Both the position numbers and the translations under genes were made by a program. The notes beneath the pieces were generated by a model. It had not been told where the DNA came from and did no database searches. It saw only the letters and a list, made by a program, of their open reading frames with translations. DNA of 64,000 nucleotides from Streptomyces sp. man185 (lineage in GTDB: Bacteria; Actinomycetota; Actinomycetes; Streptomycetales; Streptomycetaceae): assembly GCA_002551355.1 (NCBI GenBank), contig NTHE01000029.1, forward strand, positions 1 to 64,000. The letters run 5' to 3'. Of the stretch, positions 31,919 through 40,251 are shown one piece after another; the stretch's first letter is position 1, and each line of letters starts with the position of its first letter.

Positions 31919-32958
31919 CCACGCTCGACACCCGCACCCCGCCGGACGCCGTCACCACCAGGCGTCCGGCGGGCGTGCGCCTGCTGTGGGTCCTGCTCTC
32001 CGTGCTCGCCCTGGCCGCCGTCATGCTGGCCTCCGTCGCCTTCGGCTCCCGCGACGTCCCCTGGTCCGACGTCGTCGCGGCGCTCGGCGGCTCCGACGAC
32101 ACCCTGGGACAGGCGGCCGCGACCAAGCGCATGCCCCGTACGGTCCTCGCCGTCGTCATCGGCGCGGCACTCGGCCTCGCGGGCGGCGTCATGCAGGGCG
32201 TGACCCGCAACCCGCTGGCCGACCCGGGCATCCTCGGCGTCAACATGGGAGCCTCCCTCGCCGTCGTCACGGCGGTCGCCTTCTTCGGACTCACCTCGCC
32301 GGGCGGATACATCTGGGTCGCCATCGTGGGCGCCGCCCTCTCCGCCCTGTTCGTCTACACCGTCGGAACGCTCGGCAGGGGAGGGGCCACCCCACTCAAG
32401 CTGGCGCTCGCCGGGGCCGCCACATCGGCCGCCTTCGCGTCGCTCGTCAGCGCGGTCATCCTGCCGCGCAACGACATCGCCGGAAGCTTCAAGCTCTGGC
32501 AGATCGGCGGCGTCGGCGGCGCGTCCTTCGAACGCATCGGCCAGGTCGCGCCGTTCCTCGCGGTCGGCTTCGCCGTCTGCCTGCTCTCCGCCCGCGCCCT
32601 GAACTCCCTCGCGCTGGGCGACGAGTTGGCGGCCGGTCTCGGCGAACGCGTCGCCGTGGCACGGGCCGTGGCCGCACTCGGAGCCGTCCTGCTGTGCGGA
32701 GCGGCCACCGCCGTCGCCGGGCCGATCGGCTTCGTCGGCCTCGTCGTCCCGCACACCTGCCGGCTGCTCGTCGGCGTCGACCACCGCTGGCTCCTGCCGC
32801 TCTCGGCGGTGCTCGGCGGGGTCCTGCTCACCGCCGCCGACGTCGTCGGCCGGATCGTGGCACGCCCCTCCGAGATCGACGTCGGCATCGTCACGGCCCT
32901 GATCGGGGCACCGTTCTTCATCTACATCGTCCGCCGACAGAAGGTACGTGCCCTGTGA
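31915..32958 (+). CDS. Iron-siderophore ABC permease (FecCD family, first)
   Basis: 347 residues, about nine to ten membrane segments. Family motifs: GVMQGVTRNPLADPGILGVNMGAS and GPIGFVGLVVPHTCR, the ATPase-coupling loop region. GTG start overlaps the binding-protein stop by 4 nt and its own stop overlaps the next GTG, so the operon is translationally coupled. Confidence 0.93.
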   Translation: MTTLDTRTPPDAVTTRRPAGVRLLWVLLSVLALAAVMLASVAFGSRDVPWSDVVAALGGSDDTLGQAAATKRMPRTVLAVVIGAALGLAGGVMQGVTRNPLADPGILGVNMGASLAVVTAVAFFGLTSPGGYIWVAIVGAALSALFVYTVGTLGRGGATPLKLALAGAATSAAFASLVSAVILPRNDIAGSFKLWQIGGVGGASFERIGQVAPFLAVGFAVCLLSARALNSLALGDELAAGLGERVAVARAVAALGAVLLCGAATAVAGPIGFVGLVVPHTCRLLVGVDHRWLLPLSAVLGGVLLTAADVVGRIVARPSEIDVGIVTALIGAPFFIYIVRRQKVRAL

Positions 32959-34007
32959 GCGCCCCTGTCCTCACCCGGCCCGCCTCCGTCGAGGCCGCCA
33001 CCCGCCGCCGCGTCCGGGGCGCCTCGCGCCGCCGCCGCGTCGTCCTGGTGCTGGTGGTCCTCGTGCTCGCCGCTTTCGCCGTGACTCTCATGGCGGGCCG
33101 CACCTACTACCCGCCCGGCGACGTGTTCCGGGTGATCCTGGGCGAGCAGGTGCCGGGCGCGTCGTTCACGGTGGGCCGGCTGCGGCTGCCCCGGGCCGTT
33201 CTCGCCCTGGTCGGCGGATTCAGCTTCGGGCTCGCCGGCGTCACCTTCCAGACGATGCTCCGCAACCCGCTCGCCAGCCCCGACATTATCGGCATCAGCT
33301 CCGGGGCGAGCGCCGCCGCGGCCATCGCGATCGTGACCCTGTCCCTCGGCGAGGTGCAGGTCTCCGTTCTCGCCATCGCCGCCGGACTCGGGGTCGCCCT
33401 GCTCGTGTACTCGCTGGCGTTCAAGGGCGGTGTCGCCGGCACCCGGCTCATCCTCATCGGCATCGGGATCTCCGCGATGCTCGACAGCGTCACCTCCTAC
33501 GTCCTGTCCCAGGCCGCCGAATGGGACCTCCAGGAGGCGATGCGCTGGCTGACCGGCAGCCTCAACGGAGCCGGCTGGGACCAGGTCGTCCCCGCGCTCG
33601 TCGCGGCGGCCGTCCTCACCCCGCTGCTGCTGGGCCAGGCCCGCAACCTCTCCGCGCTCCAGCTCGGCGACGACACCGCCTCCGCCCTCGGCGTACGCGT
33701 CGAACGCACCCGGATCACCGTGATCGTCGCCGCCGTCGGGCTCATCGCCTTCGCCACGGCGGCGGCCGGCCCCATCGCGTTCGTGGCGTTCCTCTCCGGG
33801 CCCATCGCCGCCCGGATCGTCGGAGCGGGCGGCTCGCTGCTCGTACCCGCCGGACTCGTCGGCTCGCTGCTCGTCCTCGTCGCCGACTTCACCGGCCAGT
33901 TCGCCTTCGGCGAGCGCTACCCGGTCGGCGTCGTCACCGGCGTCCTCGGAGCCCCCTACCTCGTCTACCTGATCATCCGCACCAACCGGGCGGGAGGCTC
34001 GCTGTGA
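32955..34007 (+). CDS. Iron-siderophore ABC permease (FecCD family, second)
   Basis: 350 residues with a basic N-terminus (RRRVRGASRRRR) and about nine to ten membrane helices. Motifs: GVTFQTMLRNPLASPDIIGISSGAS and GPIAFVAFLSGPIAARIVG. It forms the membrane channel with the first permease. GTGA overlaps on both sides. Confidence 0.93.
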   Translation: MSAPVLTRPASVEAATRRRVRGASRRRRVVLVLVVLVLAAFAVTLMAGRTYYPPGDVFRVILGEQVPGASFTVGRLRLPRAVLALVGGFSFGLAGVTFQTMLRNPLASPDIIGISSGASAAAAIAIVTLSLGEVQVSVLAIAAGLGVALLVYSLAFKGGVAGTRLILIGIGISAMLDSVTSYVLSQAAEWDLQEAMRWLTGSLNGAGWDQVVPALVAAAVLTPLLLGQARNLSALQLGDDTASALGVRVERTRITVIVAAVGLIAFATAAAGPIAFVAFLSGPIAARIVGAGGSLLVPAGLVGSLLVLVADFTGQFAFGERYPVGVVTGVLGAPYLVYLIIRTNRAGGSL

Positions 34008-34903
34008 CCACGCACCACCGACTGACCGCCGAAGGACTCACCCTCGGCTACGGAGACCGCACCGTCGTCGACGCCCTCGACCTGGCCGTACCGCCCGGTC
34101 GGATGACCGTGATCGTCGGCGCGAACGCCTGCGGCAAGTCGACGCTGCTGCGCTCCATGTCCCGGCTGCTCGCCCCGCGCGCGGGCCGCGTCGTCCTGGA
34201 CGGCAAGGAGGTGCACCGGCTGCCCGCCAAGGAACTGGCCCGCACCCTCGGCCTGCTGCCGCAGTCGCCGATCGCACCCGAGGGCATCACCGTCTCCGAC
34301 CTCGTCGGCCGCGGCCGCCACCCGCACCAGGGCATCTTCTCCCGCTGGAACGAGAAGGACGACGCCGCCGTGGCCGCCGCCCTGGAGGCCACGCACACCG
34401 AGCCGCTCGCCGACCGCGCCGTGGACGAACTCTCCGGCGGCCAGCGCCAGCGCGTGTGGATCGCCATGGCCCTCGCCCAGCAGACCGATCTGCTGCTGCT
34501 CGACGAGCCGACCACCTTCCTCGACGCCAGCCACCAGATCGAGGTCCTCGACCTCCTCACCGACCTGAACCGCTCGCGCGGCACCACCATCGTCATGGTC
34601 CTCCACGACCTCAACCTCGCCGCCCGGTACGCCGACCACCTGATCGCCCTGGCCGACGGCGGGCTCCACGCGTCCGGCGCCCCGGCCGAGGTGCTGACGG
34701 AGGAGACCGTACGGGCGGTGTTCGACCTCGACAGCCGGATCATCGAGGACCCCGTCTCGGGGCGACCCCTGATGCTCCCGATCGGCCGCCACCACGTGCT
34801 GGACGTCGCGGACCGGGCCGCGGCACCGGTCCCTCAGGAATCCAGCAGCGCCGAGCCGTACCAGTCGGAGGCGTCGGTCACCCCCGGCAGCGCGAGGAAG
34901 TAG
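34004..34903 (+). CDS. Iron-siderophore ABC ATPase (FecE/FhuC type)
   Basis: 299 residues. Walker A is GANACGKST, with Cys where most have Gly, as in many actinobacterial siderophore ATPases. Signature LSGGQRQR, Walker B LLLLDEPTTFLD, H-loop VLHDLNLAARYADH. The last 23 codons overlap the 3' end of the convergent DyP peroxidase gene by 70 bp (34834-34903), so the tail after about residue 275 may be a late extension. Last gene of the iron operon. Confidence 0.93.
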   Translation: MTTHHRLTAEGLTLGYGDRTVVDALDLAVPPGRMTVIVGANACGKSTLLRSMSRLLAPRAGRVVLDGKEVHRLPAKELARTLGLLPQSPIAPEGITVSDLVGRGRHPHQGIFSRWNEKDDAAVAAALEATHTEPLADRAVDELSGGQRQRVWIAMALAQQTDLLLLDEPTTFLDASHQIEVLDLLTDLNRSRGTTIVMVLHDLNLAARYADHLIALADGGLHASGAPAEVLTEETVRAVFDLDSRIIEDPVSGRPLMLPIGRHHVLDVADRAAAPVPQESSSAEPYQSEASVTPGSARK

Positions 34904-36054
34904 CCGCCTCCCGTCGTGGTGCTGAAGTCCGCGAACCGCTCGCCCTCCAGTCGCTTCTGCACCGTCGCGAACTGCCGGGCGATGTCCTGCTGGTAGCAGC
35001 AGAAGACCAGCCCCACGTCGAGCGTCCCGTCGGGCGCGAGGCCCCGGTCCACGTTGTAGCTCCGGCGCAGCAGGACCGAGTCCTCGCTCCCGGGGGTACG
35101 CGGATTGGCCCGGCGGATATGGGAGTCCAGCGGTGTCACCCGGCCCTGCGGGTCGCGCCCGTAGTCGAGCGGGTCGCTCTCCTTGCGCCCGTCGAGCGGC
35201 GCTCCGGTCGACTTGCGCCGGCCGAAGATCCGCTCCTGCTCGCCCAGCGGGACCCCGTCCCAGGCCTCGGCCCGCAGTCGGATGGTGCGCAGGACCTGGT
35301 AGCTCCCGCCGCGCGCCCAGTCCGGCCCCTCCGGACCGACCCAGACGAGCCGGTTCATCTCCCGCGCCGATGCCGTGTCCGGATGCGCGGTGCCGTCCTT
35401 GAAACCGGTGAACGACCGCGGGCTGCCCTCGGGGCGCGGCGGGTTCAGGAAGCCGTCGACCCGCCACCGGGTCCGCAGCAGCCCCGCGGTCTCCCGGGCC
35501 AGATCCCGTACGACATGGAGGACGGCGTCCGGGTGCTGGGCGCAGACCTGCACCGAGAGATCGCCGTGGCAGCCGCCGGGTTCGAGCCGGTCCCCGGGGA
35601 ATCGGGGCATCCGGGTGAGTCCGGGCGGCCGTGCCCCCTCCAGCCCGAAACGCCCGTCGAACAGCGAGGCGCCGACCCCGACGGTGATGGTCAGCCGGTC
35701 CTTCGGAGCCTGTAGCGCCGCCACGTCCGGGTCCTTCGGCGTGACACCCGCCGTCAGGGTGCGGCACCGCGCGGTCAGCTTCTCGAGGAGCGCAGCGAGA
35801 TCCTTCCGGCCGTGCACGAGCACGTCGAAGGCGGCGAAGCCGCCGAACGGCTGCTGCGGGGTGAGGATCCCCGCCTGGTGCGCACCGTGGAACGGCACCC
35901 GGCCGTCGGCGGAGTCCGCCGACGGCCGGGTGCCGGATGCAGCGCTCACCGACACCGTGCCGATCAGTCCGGCGGCCCCCACGACGCTCGCGGCCCCCCG
36001 TACGAAGGCACGTCGGCCGGGACGCACATCCCGGCTTTGGTCACTTTCCGTCAT
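34834..36054 (-). CDS. Tat-exported DyP-type haem peroxidase (EfeB-like)
   Basis: 406 residues. Tat signal GRRAFVRGAASVVGAAGLIG. DyP motif GFKDGT (GxxDG, catalytic Asp), proximal haem His in DSHIRRANPR, distal Arg in LLRRSYN, and the C-terminal GYFLALPG. DyP peroxidases oxidise dyes and other bulky substrates with peroxide; EfeB relatives help iron or haem-iron uptake, which fits the iron importer beside it. There is no EfeU or EfeO gene here. It is divergent from the P450 gene; its 3' end overlaps the ABC ATPase by 70 bp. Confidence 0.93.
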   Translation of the reverse strand: MTESDQSRDVRPGRRAFVRGAASVVGAAGLIGTVSVSAASGTRPSADSADGRVPFHGAHQAGILTPQQPFGGFAAFDVLVHGRKDLAALLEKLTARCRTLTAGVTPKDPDVAALQAPKDRLTITVGVGASLFDGRFGLEGARPPGLTRMPRFPGDRLEPGGCHGDLSVQVCAQHPDAVLHVVRDLARETAGLLRTRWRVDGFLNPPRPEGSPRSFTGFKDGTAHPDTASAREMNRLVWVGPEGPDWARGGSYQVLRTIRLRAEAWDGVPLGEQERIFGRRKSTGAPLDGRKESDPLDYGRDPQGRVTPLDSHIRRANPRTPGSEDSVLLRRSYNVDRGLAPDGTLDVGLVFCCYQQDIARQFATVQKRLEGERFADFSTTTGGGYFLALPGVTDASDWYGSALLDS

Positions 36055-36218
36055 AGCCGTTCTCTTTCCGGGATCTGGGCGGTCTGCTCTGTCTCTCTCA
36101 CCTCTACCGCGCGGAGCACCAGGTCAGTGCGGCTTCCTCCGTGCGGGGGAGGATCGCTTGGGCCGGGAGGCCGAGCGCCGGGGCGTGCGCCCCCCTGATC
36201 GGCTGACTGCGAAGCGTG

Positions 36219-36234
36219 AGTGACATGTTTCACA
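36219..36234. promoter_or_regulatory. Candidate Crp-like palindrome upstream of the P450-rppA pair
   Basis: AGTGACATGTTTCACA: GTGA and TCAC are arms of a perfect inverted repeat with 6 bp between them, one base from the general Crp/Fnr pattern TGTGA-N6-TCACA. It lies 90 bp upstream of the P450 start, in the divergent gap shared with the DyP gene. Confidence 0.4.
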
Positions 36235-36323
36235 GAGTGACGGGGGACACAGGGGAGGTCTGTTCCCGGGCCCGGCGCCGGGATGCCCTGAAACACCCGA
36301 ACCGGCCCATGGGGAGAACCTCG

Positions 36324-37559
36324 GTGGAGAACACCTCGGTGCAGAACGCCTCGGTGGAGGACGACGAGACCGTACGGAGCTGTCCGTTCGACTACGCGCA
36401 GCAGTTGGAGTTCGACCCTCAGCTCAAGCAGTTGCTGACCGAGGAGCCGGTGTCCCGCATCCGGATGGCGTACGGAGAGGGCGAGGCCTGGCTGGTCACC
36501 CGCTACGAGGACGTCCGGACGGTCACCAGCGACCGGCGGTTCAGCCGCAGCGCCGTCCTCGGCCGTGACTTCCCCCGGATGACCCCGGAGCCCATCGTCC
36601 AGGCCGAGTCCATCAACCTCATGGACCCGCCCGCCAGCAGCAGGCTCCGCAGCCTGGTCGCCAAGAGCTTCACCCCGCGCCGCGTGGAGCAGATGCGCGG
36701 CGGGACCCAACGCGTCGTCGACCGGCTGCTGGACGAGATGGCGGACGAGGGCTCACCGGCCGACTTCGTCGCCAGGGTCTCCTCGCCGCTGCCGCTGATC
36801 ACCATCTGCGAGGCGCTCGACATCCCCGAGGCCGACCGCCCCTGGCTCCGGGCCCACGCCATGACGATGATGAACGTCGGCGCCGCGGGCAAGGAGGACG
36901 CCGTACGCGCCAAGGCGGAACTGCGGGGCTACTTCCAGGAACTGACCGCGAATCGCCGCCGCTCCCCGGGCGAGGACCTCATCAGCACCCTCGCCACCGC
37001 CCGGGACGGCGCCGAACTGCTCGACGACGACGAGCTGGCCGTCATGGCGATGGTCCTGCTCATCACCGGCCAGGACACCACCACCTACCAGCTCGGCAAC
37101 ATCGCCTACACCCTGCTCACCCGCCCGGAACTCCTGTACTCCCTCCAGGCCGAACCGGCGCGGCTGCCGCGCACTCTGGAGGAACTGCTGCGCCACATCC
37201 CCTTCCGCAAGGGCGTCGGCATCCCGCGCATCGCGTTGGAGGACGTGGAGCTCGGAGGTGTCCTCATCAAGGCCGGCGACGTGGTGCACGTGTCCTATCT
37301 GACGGCGAACCGGGACGCCGCCAAGTTCGACCGCCCCGACGAGCTGGACCCCGACCGGCCGTCCATCCCCCACATGACGTTCGGCTGGGGTGCCCACCAC
37401 TGCCTGGGCGCGCCGCTGGCCACCATGGAACTGGAAGTGGCCTTCTCCACGCTGCTGACCCGCTTCCCGGCCCTGCGTCTGGACGTGCCGCCCGAGGACA
37501 TCGAGTGGAACACGACGTCCATCTGGCGTTACCCGCTCGCTCTGCCCGTCACCTGGTGA
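36324..37559 (+). CDS. Cytochrome P450, probable THN/flaviolin-coupling (CYP158 / P450mel type)
   Basis: 411 residues from GTG 36324, chosen because GGGGAG lies 7 nt upstream; in-frame starts at 36309 and 36216 lack one. I-helix LLITGQDTTTYQ with the acid-threonine pair, ExxR in LEELLRHIPFRKG, and haem ligand Cys in FGWGAHHCLG. The IPFRKGVGIPRIALEDVELGG stretch resembles CYP158A2. The gene ends 34 bp before rppA. In S. griseus and S. coelicolor the P450 next to rppA oxidatively couples the naphthol products into melanin or biaryl pigments, so that role is likely here. The P450 precedes rppA, whereas in S. griseus it follows. Confidence 0.88.
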   Translation: MENTSVQNASVEDDETVRSCPFDYAQQLEFDPQLKQLLTEEPVSRIRMAYGEGEAWLVTRYEDVRTVTSDRRFSRSAVLGRDFPRMTPEPIVQAESINLMDPPASSRLRSLVAKSFTPRRVEQMRGGTQRVVDRLLDEMADEGSPADFVARVSSPLPLITICEALDIPEADRPWLRAHAMTMMNVGAAGKEDAVRAKAELRGYFQELTANRRRSPGEDLISTLATARDGAELLDDDELAVMAMVLLITGQDTTTYQLGNIAYTLLTRPELLYSLQAEPARLPRTLEELLRHIPFRKGVGIPRIALEDVELGGVLIKAGDVVHVSYLTANRDAAKFDRPDELDPDRPSIPHMTFGWGAHHCLGAPLATMELEVAFSTLLTRFPALRLDVPPEDIEWNTTSIWRYPLALPVTW

Positions 37560-37593
37560 CGAGAGCCTCCGCTCCGAGATACGAGGAGAACCC

Positions 37594-38712
37594 ATGGCGA
37601 CCCTGTGCCGACCGGCCATCGCTGTGCCCGAGCACGTCATCACGATGCAGCAGACCCTGGACCTGGCCCGGGAGACCCACGCCGGGCACCCGCAGCGCGA
37701 CCTCGTCCTGCGGCTCATCCAGAACACCGGCGTCCAGACCCGGCACCTCGTGCAACCCATCGAGGAAACCCTGAAGCACCCCGGATTCGAGCTCCGCAAC
37801 CGGGTGTACGAGGCCGAGGCCAAGAGACGGGTGCCCGACGTCGTCCGGCAGGCCCTCGCCCACGCCGAGACCGACCCGTCCGAGATCGACCTGATCGTCT
37901 ACGTCTCCTGCACGGGTTTCATGATGCCCTCGCTGACCGCGTGGATCATCAACACCATGGGCTTCCGGCCCGAGACCCGCCAACTCCCCATCGCCCAGCT
38001 CGGCTGCGCGGCCGGCGGCGCGGCCATCAACCGCGCGCACGACTTCTGCCTGGCCTACCCCGAGGCCAACGTCCTCATCGTCTCCTGCGAGTTCTGCTCG
38101 CTCTGCTACCAGCCCACCGACATCGGCGTCGGCTCGCTGCTCTCCAACGGGCTCTTCGGCGACGCCCTCTCCGCCGCAGTCGTCCGGGGGCAGGGCGGCA
38201 CCGGCATGCGGCTGGAGCGCAACGGCTCGCACCTGGTGCCCGACACCGAGGACTGGATCTCCTACGCGGTCCGCGACACCGGCTTCCACTTCCTGCTGGA
38301 CAAGCGGGTCCCCGGCACCATGGAGATGCTCGCCCCCGTCCTCCAGGACCTGGTCGACCTGCACGGCTGGTCCGTTCCCGACATGGACTTCTTCATCGTC
38401 CACGCGGGCGGACCGCGCATCCTGGACGACCTCTGCCACTTCCTGAAGCTGCCGCCGGAGATGTTCCGCTACAGCCGGGCCACCCTCACCGAACGCGGCA
38501 ACATCGCCAGCTCCGTCGTCTTCGACGCGCTGGCCAGGCTCTTCGACGACGGGGGAGCCGCCGAGTCCGCCCAGGGCCTCATCGCCGGCTTCGGGCCCGG
38601 CATCACCGCCGAGGTGGCCGTGGGCAGTTGGACGAACGACGACCTGCGCCCGTCCGTGGAGCACGACCTCGACGCGCTGGAGCTGACCGCCGGCGTTGCG
38701 CTGTCCGGCTGA
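37594..38712 (+). CDS. rppA: Type III polyketide synthase, 1,3,6,8-tetrahydroxynaphthalene synthase
   Basis: 372 residues, the usual length. Catalytic Cys in QLGCAAGGAA, His in FIVHAGGPRIL, Asn in ERGNIASSVV, and the RppA-specific stretch CEFCSLCYQPTDIGVGSLLSNGLFGD. The start MATLCRPAIAVPEHVITM is near-identical in pattern to known RppA. It condenses five malonyl-CoA to THN, the precursor of flaviolin and HPQ melanin. ATG 37594 has a GAGGAG ribosome site. Operon with the upstream P450. Confidence 0.96.
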   Translation: MATLCRPAIAVPEHVITMQQTLDLARETHAGHPQRDLVLRLIQNTGVQTRHLVQPIEETLKHPGFELRNRVYEAEAKRRVPDVVRQALAHAETDPSEIDLIVYVSCTGFMMPSLTAWIINTMGFRPETRQLPIAQLGCAAGGAAINRAHDFCLAYPEANVLIVSCEFCSLCYQPTDIGVGSLLSNGLFGDALSAAVVRGQGGTGMRLERNGSHLVPDTEDWISYAVRDTGFHFLLDKRVPGTMEMLAPVLQDLVDLHGWSVPDMDFFIVHAGGPRILDDLCHFLKLPPEMFRYSRATLTERGNIASSVVFDALARLFDDGGAAESAQGLIAGFGPGITAEVAVGSWTNDDLRPSVEHDLDALELTAGVALSG

Positions 38713-38811
38713 ACCGGCTAAGGCGACCGGCGGACGGGGACGAAGGAACGGGTGTTCGCGCTTCGCGGATGCACTCGCTCCGCGAACGGATCCCCACCCC
38801 GAGGAGAATGC

Positions 38812-40002
38812 ATGCGCCTGCCTGCCCGATGGGCCACGGCCGCCCTGCTGCTGATCGCCCCGATGATCGCCACCCCTGCCCCGGCCTCGGCCGACAACGG
38901 ACCGGAAGGGGTCGCGGTGGAGCAGTCCACCCGGGCCGTACCCGGGCAGTACATCGTCACCCTGGAGCCCGAACTCTCGCCGGACACCGTCCTGCGGGAG
39001 CTCGGGCTCGCCCCGTTGTTCCGCTACGGAAACGTCCTGCACGGCTTCGCCGCCACGCTCACCGCCGCCGAACTCGAAGCGGTACGGACCGTTCCGGGCG
39101 TCCTCGCCGTCGAGGAGAACGCCGAGGTGGCCGTGGAGGCGCCCAAGGCGGGAAGTCTCTTCCGTGCCCCCGCGGCCGACTGGGGCACCGACCGCATCGA
39201 CCAGCGCACCCTGCCGCTGGACAACACCTTCACCACCACGGCCACCGGCGAGGGCGTGAAGGTCTACGTCGTCGACACCGGGATCGACGCCGCGCACAGC
39301 GAGTTCGGCGGCCGGGTGGTGAACGGATACGACGCCGTCGGGGACGGCCGCGACGGCATGGACTGCAACGGACACGGCACCCACGTCGCGGGCACCGCGG
39401 GCGGCGCGACCTCCGGCGTGGCAAAGGACGCCTCGCTGGTCAACGTACGCGTCCTGAACTGCGAGGGCCGGGGCACCTGGGCCGGCATTCTCGCCGGGTT
39501 CGACTGGGTCGCCAAGGATGCCGCCCGCACCAAGGCCCCCGCCGTGCTGAACGCCTCGCTCGGCGGCGCCCGCTCCACCGCGGTCGACGCGGCGGTCGAG
39601 TCCGTCGCCGGCGCGGGCGTGCTGCCCGTCGTGGCCGCCGGGAACGACGACCGGGACGCCTGCGACGTCTCCCCGGCCGCCGCCGACGGCGTGGTCACGG
39701 TCGGCGCGAGCGACCGGCAGGACCGGGAGACCTCCTTCAGCAACTGGGGCTCCTGCCTCGCGCTGTACGCCCCCGGGGCCGACATCGTCTCCGCCCGGCT
39801 CGGCGGCGGCACCGTCTCGCTGAACGGCACGTCCATGGCCAGTCCGCACGTCGCGGGCGTCGCCGCGCTCTACAAGGAGTCGAACCCCTCGGCGTCGCCC
39901 GCCGCCGTCGCGCGGTGGCTCAACGACACGGCCACCCCGGACGTGCTCACCGGCCTCGGCCAGGGCTCGCCCGACCGGCTGCTGTACACCGGCGACCTCT
40001 GA
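38812..40002 (+). CDS. Secreted subtilisin-family serine protease (S8)
   Basis: 396 residues from ATG 38812, with GAGGAGA upstream. Signal peptide 1 to about 26. Inhibitor I9 propeptide at about 40-115 (GQYIVTLEPELSP... ). Catalytic domain about 125-390: Asp in YVVDTGIDAAH, His in GHGTHVAGT, oxyanion Asn in VAAGNDD, Ser in NGTSMASPHVAG. All catalytic residues are intact. A Cys pair in MDCNGHG and LNCEGRG, as in proteinase K relatives, may form a disulfide. It follows rppA by 99 bp and is unrelated in function. Confidence 0.94.
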   Translation: MRLPARWATAALLLIAPMIATPAPASADNGPEGVAVEQSTRAVPGQYIVTLEPELSPDTVLRELGLAPLFRYGNVLHGFAATLTAAELEAVRTVPGVLAVEENAEVAVEAPKAGSLFRAPAADWGTDRIDQRTLPLDNTFTTTATGEGVKVYVVDTGIDAAHSEFGGRVVNGYDAVGDGRDGMDCNGHGTHVAGTAGGATSGVAKDASLVNVRVLNCEGRGTWAGILAGFDWVAKDAARTKAPAVLNASLGGARSTAVDAAVESVAGAGVLPVVAAGNDDRDACDVSPAAADGVVTVGASDRQDRETSFSNWGSCLALYAPGADIVSARLGGGTVSLNGTSMASPHVAGVAALYKESNPSASPAAVARWLNDTATPDVLTGLGQGSPDRLLYTGDL

Positions 40003-40037
40003 CGATCCGTCGGACGGCCCGCCCGGCTCCCCGCGCG

Positions 40038-40082
40038 GGGCCGGGGAGCGGTTACCGCGCGGCGGGAACCGCTCCCCGGCCC
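40038..40082 (+). terminator. Terminator hairpin after the subtilisin gene
   Basis: GGGCCGGGGAGCGGTT (40038-40053) pairs perfectly with AACCGCTCCCCGGCCC (40067-40082), loop 13 nt. Confidence 0.88.
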
Positions 40083-40251
40083 GGCCGCCCGACTGTTGTC
40101 GGGACGGTGGACGGTGTCTCATTTCTCTGCAACTCTCTGACGGCACAACGCAAAACAGGCCGCAGCGTACGCAGAAATCCGTGTTCCCTGGCTGCGGTCA
40201 CAGAGCCGCGCCCTCGACGCGCCCTGCGCCGAGGCCGAAGATCGGGGAGCT

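Noticed and set aside
38752..38811. Inverted GTTCGCG/CGCGAAC before the subtilisin start
   Set aside because: Arms are only 7 bp with a long loop in GC-rich sequence; chance cannot be ruled out.
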